64,000 nt of DNA, from the NCBI GenBank assembly GCA_944325355.1, contig CALUZS010000014.1, positions 1 through 64,000 on the forward strand, written 5' to 3'. The position numbers and the translations under genes are program-made. A model generated the notes under the pieces. It was not told the DNA's origin. It did no database searches and saw only the letters and a list, made by a program, of their open reading frames with translations. Source of the stretch: an uncultured Parabacteroides sp. (lineage in GTDB: Bacteria > Bacteroidota > Bacteroidia > Bacteroidales > Tannerellaceae). Positions 37,276 to 45,240 of the stretch are shown piece by piece. Position 1 is the first letter of the stretch; the number at the start of each line of letters is the position of its first letter.

Positions 37276-37947
37276 ATGGCAAAAATATTGTTGGCTGAAG
37301 ATGAAGTAAACATTTCATCGTTTATAGAGAGGGGATTGCAGGAGTTCGGGCATTCGGTTACGGCTGTTTTTGATGGAGACACAGCGTATGAGCGAATCAA
37401 GAGAGAGTCTTTCGATTTGTTGATATTGGATGTCATCATGCCCGGGATGAATGGACTTGAATTGTGCATGAATTACCGGAAACATTTCGGTTACCGAACA
37501 CCGGTTGTTATTTTGACTGCCCTCGGTACGACCGACGATATTGTGAGCGGCTTGGATGCCGGAGCGGATGATTACATTGTGAAGCCTTTTAGTTTCCAAG
37601 AGTTGGTCGCGCGTGTTAAAGCGTTGTTAAGACGGGGGGGAGAGTCTCCGTCCAAACAGTTGATTTGTCAGGATCTGGTTCTCGATTATGATGCGCGGCA
37701 AGCTTATCGCGGTGGAAAAAATATCGATTTGACGCTTCGGGAATTTCGACTGTTGGAATACTTTATGACGCATCAGAAAGTAGCTCTGTCCAGACATACG
37801 TTACTGAAAGATGTTTGGGACAAGGAAAGCGAGCGGAATACGAACGTGGTTGACGTGTATGTGAATTATCTCCGGAATAAAATAGACAAGGATTTTGATA
37901 AGAAACTGATTCATACGGTGACCGGTATGGGTTACAGTATGGAGTAA
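37276..37947 (+). CDS. OmpR/PhoB-type response regulator (no adjacent kinase)
   Basis: A 223-residue two-domain regulator. The receiver domain has acidic pocket Glu8-Asp9, phospho-acceptor Asp52 in LILDVIMPGMNG, Thr81 and Lys103 in IVKPF, so it should be phosphorylated. The C-terminal winged helix (about 128-223, LTLREFRLLEYFMTHQ ... VVDVYVNYLRNKID ... GMGYSME) binds DNA. It is the last gene of the glycerophosphate operon, only 6 nt after glpT, and no histidine kinase gene is in the window. The likely role is control of this operon, with the kinase elsewhere; this is inference from position. Confidence 0.92.
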   Translation: MAKILLAEDEVNISSFIERGLQEFGHSVTAVFDGDTAYERIKRESFDLLILDVIMPGMNGLELCMNYRKHFGYRTPVVILTALGTTDDIVSGLDAGADDYIVKPFSFQELVARVKALLRRGGESPSKQLICQDLVLDYDARQAYRGGKNIDLTLREFRLLEYFMTHQKVALSRHTLLKDVWDKESERNTNVVDVYVNYLRNKIDKDFDKKLIHTVTGMGYSME

Positions 37948-37953
37948 AAAAGT

Positions 37954-37995
37954 AAAGGCGGGAACGTTTCTAAGCGTCCCCGCCTTTGCCTTTTT
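37954..37995 (+). terminator. Terminator of the glycerophosphate operon
   Basis: Hairpin with 13-base arms 37954-37966 (AAAGGCGGGAACG) and 37975-37987 (CGTCCCCGCCTTT), one internal mismatch, 8-base loop, then TGCCTTTTTAT. It may also serve the convergent gene ending at 38002. Confidence 0.85.
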
Positions 37996-38001
37996 ATGGA
38001 T

Positions 38002-39372
38002 TTAAAGCTTTATTTTGGGCTTGTACATATCGTCTGCTGTCAATCCGCACTCTTTTTTCATCCGGATGCAATATGACAAATCGCTGACGTCGGGAGTAAT
38101 GTTGTTGCTTCCGAAAGTGAATTTTATACCGGCTTCCTTTGCTGCCAATATGATTCTTTTGCTGGGAATTTGGTAGAGTTCGTTTATTTCAAGGGCTTTG
38201 CCACTCTCTTTTAACGCTGTGATGAATTTGTTGATACGGGCATCTGTCCAGAATTTATCGTATTGCTTATCCATCGGAGTTGGCAGGAAACAAGGATTGA
38301 CATACACGTCGACAGGTTCTTTCAATACATCGCATATACGGTTGACGATGAGGTCCATGTATTTCTCTTCATTACCGTCAATCCATACCTCTTCCGGAAT
38401 CCAGAGACGGGTACGTCTCCCTTTGTCATCGGTAAACGTAAGGGCATCGGTAAATACGAAGTCAAACTCTTTGCGTACTTCGGGAGAGAAAGTTGTTAAC
38501 CATTCCCTGCCTTCGGCTTGCATAGCCAATATAAATGGCTGCATCCGCATGGTGTCGAGATAGGCTGTAATATCTTCGTTGGTCTGTATGGGAAAACCGA
38601 TTCCGCAATTGGGCGCGATTACATAGTTGATACCAAGCCGGAGCGATTGTTTTGCTGCATTTTCTTTTGTTAAACCTCCTTTTAAATGGACGTGGTAGTC
38701 CAATACCGGAAAATCTTCTTGGTGTAGCCGGATGATTTCATCGGTTTGTTCATCGATTGCCTGGCGTTGTTGCTCCGCTTCATCAATGTTTGCTTCAAGT
38801 TTGTTTACGGTCATGTTCCGGCAATAGATTTTTTTGTCGCTTTGGCTTATCAGGGCAAATGTTCCTTCCGAGAGCAATCTGTTTTTGAATGCTTCTGTGC
38901 GGAACGGTTTTGTCGGTTCTATGTATTTTACAACGGGCGTTCCGTTGATATTTACTGTGATTTCTTTTCCTAAGACTGTAACTTGTAATTTGAACCATTC
39001 GTTCTCTTTGACAAAACTTTTGGTCAGATTGCGTACCGATTCCAAGCTCCCGCTCATCTTCCACCAAATTTTATCGTTGGTGTTGTTATTGATGGCTATC
39101 CGGTAGCCTTTTCCCAATGAGTTATCCGTATGGAAACAGATAGCACCCTTTGCTCCCGGTTCTGTTTTTAATTCCATGGTCAGCTCAAAGTCCTTGTAAT
39201 TGCCATTTTCCAATATGGCTTTTCCCTCTTTCCCGGAAATGGTAAGTTCTTTGTTTTCTATTGATGCGTTGCCGGAAAAGTCCCACTTGTTTTCAAGCAG
39301 GTTTCCGCTTTGTTGGTTACAAGCGGATAGCAAACAGGTAATACCGATTGCAAATAAAATCTTTTTTATCAT
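38002..39372 (-). CDS. Lipoprotein with DUF1080 (LamG-like) domain fused to a PHP-like domain
   Basis: A 456-residue lipoprotein: signal with lipobox LLSAC (Cys18). Residues about 28-195 form a DUF1080/3-keto-disaccharide-hydrolase-like jelly roll (WDFSGNASIE ... GAICFHTDNSLGKGYRIAI ... GTPVVKYIEP). Residues about 220-456 look like a PHP-type metal-dependent hydrolase, starting with VLDYHVHLKGG (the H.H motif) and ending with a typical SNNITPDVSDLSYCIRMKKE stretch. DUF1080 proteins bind or cleave glycans; the PHP module suggests a hydrolase of a phosphate or other ester, but not all PHP metal ligands can be assigned by eye. The substrate is unknown. It converges with the glycerophosphate operon and is probably unrelated to it. 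Confidence 0.7.
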   Translation of the reverse strand: MIKKILFAIGITCLLSACNQQSGNLLENKWDFSGNASIENKELTISGKEGKAILENGNYKDFELTMELKTEPGAKGAICFHTDNSLGKGYRIAINNNTNDKIWWKMSGSLESVRNLTKSFVKENEWFKLQVTVLGKEITVNINGTPVVKYIEPTKPFRTEAFKNRLLSEGTFALISQSDKKIYCRNMTVNKLEANIDEAEQQRQAIDEQTDEIIRLHQEDFPVLDYHVHLKGGLTKENAAKQSLRLGINYVIAPNCGIGFPIQTNEDITAYLDTMRMQPFILAMQAEGREWLTTFSPEVRKEFDFVFTDALTFTDDKGRRTRLWIPEEVWIDGNEEKYMDLIVNRICDVLKEPVDVYVNPCFLPTPMDKQYDKFWTDARINKFITALKESGKALEINELYQIPSKRIILAAKEAGIKFTFGSNNITPDVSDLSYCIRMKKECGLTADDMYKPKIKL

Positions 39373-39475
39373 ACTCCCTAAATTTAAGTGTTATTTCGTT
39401 TTTCAAAGATAGTGAAAGTTTTTTATCGGGATTCATATCAACACATGGACTGCTGCTGGAATATTGGAAGTTTTT

Positions 39476-42178
39476 TTAATACCAATCAAGAACTTCCCTC
39501 GGGCTGTTGCTTTGACTGTATTTCAAATCTTTCAACAGAGATGAGCTTACGGCTACCGTGAACGTATAGGATTTCATCATACCTACGGGGATGAAACTTG
39601 CCGTTAGCCGGAAACAGTGCAGGTCTCTCGTGACGTTGCACGACAGGTAGGTGAGTTTCTGGTTTTTGATATCGTAACTCCCGTTAAAATCTAATTTCCA
39701 GTTCTTTGTAGGTTGAATATTGCCGCTGAAAGAGAAGTTGGGGGTAATGCGGTATTTGTATTCCCGCTTCTCCCTGTCAAATTCACCGTATGCTAAAGAT
39801 GCGCTGAGGTTCAATGATAAACTCCATGGGACTTTGTTCACCATATATCCGTCAGAGTCAAATTCTCCCATGTCCTGTTTTTTCCCTAACAGTCGTTTTC
39901 TTTGTCCGGAACCATTGGTGTTTTCACCCTCGTTCTGGGTATCTGTGTTTTCAGTGTTGTTGTCGGTATTTTCATTCTGTGAATCGTCTTTGGAGTTTTC
40001 TCCTCCGAACCATTTCTTGAAGGTATCGTTGTTTAAGGTATAAGAAAAACTTAAGCTGGTCGACCTAAGCCGTCCGAATCCTTTTCCTGCTTTCCAGCGG
40101 GGTACATCTACCCTTCGTCCGTTTTCATCGTATGTGTAAGTGTCGAAAGAACCGCTAAGGTTCAACGTATAACTTTTCGTGAGTTTCAAGCGGAGACTTG
40201 CACTCAAGTCACTCCACTTGAAAGAATCGGCTGCCATGTTGTACGACATGCTCAACGACAAATCGTCGATAAGGCTGATTTTTTTGAAGCCGGTAGAGTC
40301 TTTGTCCGATTTCACTTTCATTTCGAGATTATTGCTCAATGCGAAATTGACGGATCCGGTTTTTCCTCGTCCCGGAGGGGAAAATATCTGTCCTTCGAAC
40401 GGTGAATAAGAGACTTCTTGCAAATTACCGTTACGGTCGGTATAAATGTAATCTTTCCAGTATCCGTAACGGGAAGCCCCGAAATCGGGTGCATAACTAA
40501 TCGAGACAGATGGTTCCAACCTGTGCCGGATCATTTCGATTTTATCTCCTAAAAAGGGTAGCGGTTTAAAGAATCCGTACAGAGTTGTGGAAGCGCTTAC
40601 CGAAGCGGTGTAATTGAATACCCGATAGAATCCGTAAGTCGTATCGCGGTCGACCAGTTGGTTGGTCGTCATGTCGTATTCTTTGTCTACTTTATGGGTG
40701 TACCATCGCTCCGTGTAACTGAAATTTGGTGTGATATTGATATATTTAAGGATAGGGAACGTCATGCTTATCGGAATTTCGTGCTGCATTCCGTTATCCC
40801 AATCCCGAATTAGGTTCGATTTGAACAGCAAGTTTTCTTTTGTCGTTATACTGTTGCGGAATTGCCCGGTATAACTCATTGATATTTTTTCGTACCAGCG
40901 TTCTTTACCCACTTGGACTTTCCGTTTGAACGGATAGATCCGGCTCATGGTAATAGAGATATTCGGCAATGTCAGTGAGATGGAAGAGTCACGGGAACTT
41001 TGGTTTATATTCATTGTTGCCGATATACTGAACGGACTGTTCGGGAAACGTTGTGAAAAGCTGATACTCGAACTTTTTGTGTTTGAAGTCGATGAGTTGT
41101 TATATATACCCGTTAGCTGGTTCCTGTCGTAAGAGCTTGTCGAAAAGTTGACACTCGCGGAGAAAGAGCGGTAAGGGTTTGCTTTTGAGTCTTGCGTGTG
41201 TTGCCATGAAATCTTGAAGTCTTTTGATAAGCTGTAGTCGGGCATTCCTTTCTCTCCCAGTTTTGTAACCAAATAGGAGAGGTTGAATGCACCTGAATAT
41301 TTGTACCTTTTTTTGTAGGTCGACCGGGCGGCTATTCCCCACGATCCTTTCGTGTAGATTTCTCCGGTCAGTGCCAGGTCAATATAATCATTGAATGCAA
41401 AGTAATATCCTCCATCCCTTAACCCGAATCCGCGTGTTGACTCATCGACATACGTCGGCATCAAGATACCGGATGAGTAGGAATCGGAAAACGGGAAGAA
41501 ACAGAAAGGCAACATCAACGGATAAATCGGTACATCTTCGAATACCATGTAGACCGGACCTGTGACAATGTTTTTTTTGGGTCGGACTTTCGCTTTTGTC
41601 ATGTGGATATAGAAGTGGGGATGTTCGTGGTCGTCGCACGTGGTATATTTGCCACCGACCATATTCAGTGCGTCATCGGGCATTTTTTTTGTCTGGTTCG
41701 CAGTAACGAACCCTTCTCCCTGTTGTGTGATGACTTCCGATATATATCCTTTTTTGCTGTCGAAGTTGTAACGCATCGTTTTGGATTCGTATTGTGCGCC
41801 CCCTTCAATAAAGAGGGGATAACCGAATTCTTGTCCGAGCGAATCGAGACCGTATGTGGCATAAACTATGCTACTGTCCATATTAATCTCGATTTTTTCC
41901 GATTGTAACTGGATTTGTTCGTATTTGACATCACCTTCGCCGAACAGATAAGCCCAATTGTCGGCTGTCATGATGATGGAGTCTTTTGCCTGATAGTCTA
42001 CTCTTGCGTCTAACCCTGCCTTTTTGGGAGGAATGGAGTCTACAGCGGTGGTGTCTTGAGATATGGTAATCGAATCCAGCGGCTGAATATTATTTTCAGT
42101 CGTTGCATTATTTTGTGCATTCCCTGCCCATCTGAAGACAAGGAACAAAAATAAGACAATAAGCTGGTTGTATCTCAT
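39476..42178 (-). CDS. lptD: LPS-assembly outer-membrane protein LptD
   Basis: A 900-residue outer-membrane protein that inserts lipopolysaccharide into the outer leaflet, working with LptE. It has a signal peptide ending near WAGNAQ, an OstA-like beta-jellyroll (about 55-220, with GDVKYEQIQLQSEKIEINMD and GKYTTCDDHEHPHFYI), and a large C-terminal barrel (about 225-900) ending in a Tyr. An asparagine/acidic low-complexity loop (about 735-770, SQNENTDNNTENTDTQNEGE) sits in the barrel region and is probably an exposed loop. The start is the ATG at 42178; the frame extends to a TTG at 42187. No other lpt gene is adjacent. Confidence 0.88.
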   Translation of the reverse strand: MRYNQLIVLFLFLVFRWAGNAQNNATTENNIQPLDSITISQDTTAVDSIPPKKAGLDARVDYQAKDSIIMTADNWAYLFGEGDVKYEQIQLQSEKIEINMDSSIVYATYGLDSLGQEFGYPLFIEGGAQYESKTMRYNFDSKKGYISEVITQQGEGFVTANQTKKMPDDALNMVGGKYTTCDDHEHPHFYIHMTKAKVRPKKNIVTGPVYMVFEDVPIYPLMLPFCFFPFSDSYSSGILMPTYVDESTRGFGLRDGGYYFAFNDYIDLALTGEIYTKGSWGIAARSTYKKRYKYSGAFNLSYLVTKLGEKGMPDYSLSKDFKISWQHTQDSKANPYRSFSASVNFSTSSYDRNQLTGIYNNSSTSNTKSSSISFSQRFPNSPFSISATMNINQSSRDSSISLTLPNISITMSRIYPFKRKVQVGKERWYEKISMSYTGQFRNSITTKENLLFKSNLIRDWDNGMQHEIPISMTFPILKYINITPNFSYTERWYTHKVDKEYDMTTNQLVDRDTTYGFYRVFNYTASVSASTTLYGFFKPLPFLGDKIEMIRHRLEPSVSISYAPDFGASRYGYWKDYIYTDRNGNLQEVSYSPFEGQIFSPPGRGKTGSVNFALSNNLEMKVKSDKDSTGFKKISLIDDLSLSMSYNMAADSFKWSDLSASLRLKLTKSYTLNLSGSFDTYTYDENGRRVDVPRWKAGKGFGRLRSTSLSFSYTLNNDTFKKWFGGENSKDDSQNENTDNNTENTDTQNEGENTNGSGQRKRLLGKKQDMGEFDSDGYMVNKVPWSLSLNLSASLAYGEFDREKREYKYRITPNFSFSGNIQPTKNWKLDFNGSYDIKNQKLTYLSCNVTRDLHCFRLTASFIPVGMMKSYTFTVAVSSSLLKDLKYSQSNSPREVLDWY

Positions 42179-42283
42179 TCTTGACAAATAGCGATGATTT
42201 TATCAGGCAGTTGCCCCCGATTACGCTTTATTATACCGTTTTCTGGCTGCAAATGTATAATAAAATAGCGAGCTTCTCCGATT

Positions 42284-42826
42284 TTATTCAGCTAAAAAGC
42301 GTTTACACCATTCGTCGAATCGGGAAACCGTTTCTTCTCCATACTTAGCGAGCGATTTATGTACTTTGTCTATCTCTTTTTCTTTCCCCAAGTTCGTTTT
42401 GCTGAAAAATTTGTCGGCAAAGCAAATAATTTGTTCTTCCAAAGAAACAGGCTGCATATCCCGGTGGGGAAGCGGTAAATTTTGCTCTTCAATCATTTTG
42501 AGTGAGATGCCGGTGCCGGTATGCCGTTCGCAAACCAAAGCGTGGCGGGGGAATCCCTCTTCGCGCATGATGTCAGCTCCTAAATATCCGTGGCAAATAT
42601 ATTCGGCGTCTCCGAAACAACCGATACTTTCTGCTTTGCATTTGAAGATTCCTATATCATGCAACATCGCTGCTTCTTCGATAAATTCCAAATCCAGGTT
42701 TAACTCTGGATGGTTACGTGCGATAGCTAACGCTTTATTTGCGACATCCCTGCTGTGGTCTACCAGAATCCGGTAAGCTTCCGATTTCGGTGTGTAATAT
42801 TTTTGGATAATTTCAATCGGATTCAT
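42284..42826 (-). CDS. HD-domain protein
   Basis: A 180-residue soluble protein with an HD phosphohydrolase fold: VDHSRDVANKALAIARNH, then EEAAMLHDIGIFKCKAESIG (the HD motif), CHGYLGADIMREEG, and VCERHTGTGISLKMIEEQ. The spacing fits the small metal-dependent HD proteins of Bacteroidota, often annotated as phosphohydrolases of nucleotides. The frame is open 37 codons further upstream but without a sensible start; I use the ATG at 42826. A -7-like element for this strand is at 42851-42858. The natural substrate is unknown. Confidence 0.85.
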   Translation of the reverse strand: MNPIEIIQKYYTPKSEAYRILVDHSRDVANKALAIARNHPELNLDLEFIEEAAMLHDIGIFKCKAESIGCFGDAEYICHGYLGADIMREEGFPRHALVCERHTGTGISLKMIEEQNLPLPHRDMQPVSLEEQIICFADKFFSKTNLGKEKEIDKVHKSLAKYGEETVSRFDEWCKRFLAE

Positions 42827-42850
42827 GAAAGTTTCTCTATAATTCGGTTG

Positions 42851-42888
42851 CAAATATAACGAGATTGTATATAATTCCCTTATATTTG
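42851..42888. promoter_or_regulatory. Divergent -7 elements between the HD gene and the NamZ-like gene
   Basis: CAAATATA at 42851-42858 is a TATATTTG -7 element for the minus strand, and TATATTTG at 42881-42888 is one for the plus strand, so the two identical motifs face apart 22 bases from each other. No clear TTG box sits at the right distance for either, so the pair is suggestive only. Confidence 0.4.
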
Positions 42889-42911
42889 TAGTAATAAAAG
42901 GGATACGGATT

Positions 42912-44120
42912 ATGGAAAAGCACAAAATTGTTTGCATTGTATTACTTGGATTGTTTTTAGTGTGTCATGCTTTTGCTAAGGGCGAGACAGAGAGCCGGGT
43001 GATTGTTGGTGCTGAAAGGATGGATGTTGTCCTTCAGCTGTTGAAAGGCAAGAGGGTCGCTTTGGTGGTAAATCAGACGTCGATCCTTGAAAACCAGGAA
43101 CAGAAACATCTCCTTGATGCTTTATTGGAAAGGGGAGTTGATGTAAAAAAGGTTTTTGCTCCGGAACATGGTTTCCGAGGAGACGAGGATGCCGGTTCAC
43201 ATGTTCGGGACAGCAAAGATGCAAAGACCGGATTGCCTATAATTTCTATCTATGGAAAAAAGCGGAAGCCTTCGGCTGAACAGCTGAAAGATATCGATGT
43301 CGTTGTTTTTGATATTCAGGATGTGGGAGCCAGATTCTATACTTATATCAGTACAATGCACTATGTGATGGAGGCTTGCGCGGAAAACAGAAAAATGTTT
43401 GTAGTGTTGGACCGGCCTAATCCGAATGATTTCATAGATGGTCCGGTGCGTGAAGAAGGATTCGAATCTTTTGTTGGAGTAGACCCGATTCCTCTTCTGC
43501 ATGGATTGACAGTTGGAGAATTGGCTTTGATGATTAACGGAGAAGGTTGGATAAAACCGACCTTGCCTGAGGAGAACCTCCGTGTAGTTGGAATACAAAA
43601 TTGGAGACATGGAGAACCCTATTGGCTGCCAATAAAGCCTTCTCCGAATTTGCCGAATGACCAGGCGGTAAGGCTTTACGCTTCTCTTTGTTTCTTTGAA
43701 GCAACGAATGTCAGCATTGGACGGGGAACTTATTTTCCTTTCCAGGTAATCGGGTATCCGGACCCGAAATTCGGTAATTTCACCTTTACGCCTGTTTCAT
43801 TGGCGGGATTTGATAAGAATCCTCTCCAGAAAGATAAACTTTGCTATGGTATAGATTTGCGGGAATATCCCTTTGAAGGTGGTTTGAGCCTGCGCTTTTT
43901 CTTGTCTTTTTATAATAAATCCGGAAAAGACAAGGCGTTTTTCTTTAGTCGTCCTAAATGGTTTGATTTGCTTGCAGGTACAAAGAAATTACGTTTTCAA
44001 ATTGTGCGGGGCGATAGTGAGGAGAGTATCCGGCAAAGTTGGAAACCTGCATTGGATAAGTATAAGGAGATGCGGAAAAAATATTTGTTGTATGCAGATT
44101 ATCCGAGCAGGTCTAAATGA
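42912..44120 (+). CDS. Exported DUF1343 protein, NamZ-type exo-beta-N-acetylmuramidase
   Basis: A 402-residue protein with a signal peptide (about 1-22, ending in CHAFAKG). The body is DUF1343: KGKRVALVVNQTSILENQEQ, FAPEHGFRGDEDAG, DVVVFDIQDVGARFYTYIST and LLHGLTVGELALMINGEGW. The founder of this family, NamZ (YbbC) of B. subtilis, is an exo-beta-N-acetylmuramidase (GH171) that releases MurNAc from peptidoglycan fragments. By analogy this is an exported cell-wall recycling enzyme; enzyme specificity is inferred. No other MurNAc-utilisation gene is next to it. Confidence 0.85.
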   Translation: MEKHKIVCIVLLGLFLVCHAFAKGETESRVIVGAERMDVVLQLLKGKRVALVVNQTSILENQEQKHLLDALLERGVDVKKVFAPEHGFRGDEDAGSHVRDSKDAKTGLPIISIYGKKRKPSAEQLKDIDVVVFDIQDVGARFYTYISTMHYVMEACAENRKMFVVLDRPNPNDFIDGPVREEGFESFVGVDPIPLLHGLTVGELALMINGEGWIKPTLPEENLRVVGIQNWRHGEPYWLPIKPSPNLPNDQAVRLYASLCFFEATNVSIGRGTYFPFQVIGYPDPKFGNFTFTPVSLAGFDKNPLQKDKLCYGIDLREYPFEGGLSLRFFLSFYNKSGKDKAFFFSRPKWFDLLAGTKKLRFQIVRGDSEESIRQSWKPALDKYKEMRKKYLLYADYPSRSK

Positions 44121-44127
44121 AAAAAAT

Positions 44128-44159
44128 GATTGGACAGACCTTCCCAGGCTTGTCCAATC
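44128..44159 (-). terminator. Hairpin between the NamZ-like gene and the META lipoproteins
   Basis: 9-bp inverted repeat (GATTGGACA, 44128-44136; TGTCCAATC, 44151-44159). The run of T after it on the minus strand (ATTTTTTTCATTT) suggests it mainly terminates the minus-strand META-domain operon, whose last stop is at 44196. Confidence 0.6.
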
Positions 44160-44195
44160 GGAATAAACTTATCAAAAACTTGAACAAAACAATAT

Positions 44196-44633
44196 TTATT
44201 TTTTTCTAAGAACCATTAGTTTTGCATTATTTGTCCCATAGAATGCTATGGTGTCGGTAGTTGCTACCGATTCCGGCGCGAAGCGTACAACGTTTTTCAG
44301 TGCTTCCAAAAAATCGTTTTCTTCTTTTTGTTGCGGGCAAGTCATCCGGGTCGTAGATACTTGTAAGAATCGGATAATGTTTTTTTGTGATTCCTGGTAC
44401 TCAATCTTTCCGAACAGCCGGTTACATCCGGCGTTGCCCGACAATAATTTCCGCAGCGTATCGAATTCTAACATCTGTTGGGTTTTCTCTTCATTTACCT
44501 TTTCACCATTAACTTCGATTACACTCCACGAACCATACAAATCGGAATACGTGACAGTCGGAACTTTTTTTGATTTGCACCCGGTGAGCAACATAATCGC
44601 TGTTAATAATATGATTAAAGGAACGTATTTCAT
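44196..44633 (-). CDS. META-domain (HslJ-like) lipoprotein, copy 2
   Basis: A 145-residue lipoprotein with lipobox LLTGC and one META domain: YGSWSVIEVNGEKV, SGNAGCNRLFG, TTRMTCPQQ, and an ending IAFYGTNNAKLMVLRKK. META domains (HslJ family) are linked to heat-shock and antibiotic resistance in E. coli, with no known enzyme activity. The Cys pair (in NAGCN and MTCPQ) is conserved in the family and with the upstream copy. The ATG at 44633 lies 4 nt past the stop of the upstream copy, so the two are an operon and probably a tandem duplication. Confidence 0.88.
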   Translation of the reverse strand: MKYVPLIILLTAIMLLTGCKSKKVPTVTYSDLYGSWSVIEVNGEKVNEEKTQQMLEFDTLRKLLSGNAGCNRLFGKIEYQESQKNIIRFLQVSTTRMTCPQQKEENDFLEALKNVVRFAPESVATTDTIAFYGTNNAKLMVLRKK

Positions 44634-44637
44634 CGTT

Positions 44638-45081
44638 TCATTTATCTGATGTTTTTTTAGAAAGAACAAAGATGGTGTTGCCTTCTTCGTCAGTCAGTAA
44701 TAATTCGTCCTTGGATTTGCTTGCTTTCACGTTGGAAACAGAGAACATTCCTTTCAGTACAGCGTCCTCGGTCTCCATGTCGGGACAAGCCATCATGGTT
44801 GTTGCTGCCGGTTTAATCCTTAGAACCGAAGCATCTTTTTCATCGGTCTCGAAAGATGTATTGAAAATATTACAACCGCCGTTGCCGTGCAATCTTTTTT
44901 CGTTTACATTGAATTCCATTTCCGGGATTCTTTCGCTCGTTGGCTTTTTCCCGTTTATTTCTGTTATAATCCACTTCCCGTTTAATTGTTCCACTGTCGC
45001 TTTTTTCGTTGAGCAAGAGGTGGACAATAACCCTACGAATGTAGAAATTATTATCAAATAAAGTGCTTTTTTTCTCATCAT
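44638..45081 (-). CDS. META-domain (HslJ-like) lipoprotein, copy 1
   Basis: A 147-residue lipoprotein with lipobox LLSTSC. META-domain blocks are NGKWIITEINGKKP, GNGGCNIFNTSF, TTMMACPDMETE and EEGNTIFVLSKK, in the same order as in the second copy downstream, with the Cys pair conserved. The two copies have clearly diverged from each other in the C-terminal part. The likely location is the inner face of the outer membrane or the periplasmic side. Two adjacent ATGs (45081, 45078) could start it. Confidence 0.9.
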   Translation of the reverse strand: MMRKKALYLIIISTFVGLLSTSCSTKKATVEQLNGKWIITEINGKKPTSERIPEMEFNVNEKRLHGNGGCNIFNTSFETDEKDASVLRIKPAATTMMACPDMETEDAVLKGMFSVSNVKASKSKDELLLTDEEGNTIFVLSKKTSDK

Positions 45082-45203
45082 TTATTTTTTTATTTATTTA
45101 ATAGATGCATAAGAATTTCAAAACGCTTCATCAGAAGTGGGGATTTATAATTTGTTAACACTTCGGAGCGTTGAAAAAAGACTTCACTGTCACGCTATTT
45201 TTG

Positions 45204-45211
45204 TAGGTTTG
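45204..45211 (+). promoter_or_regulatory. Possible -7 element upstream of the M23 peptidase
   Basis: TAGGTTTG fits the TAnnTTTG consensus 29 bases before the ATG at 45241. No clear TTG is found 19-22 bases upstream, so it is only suggestive. Confidence 0.3.
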
Positions 45212-45240
45212 TATGCCTTTTTTATGGCAACTTTAAGCGG

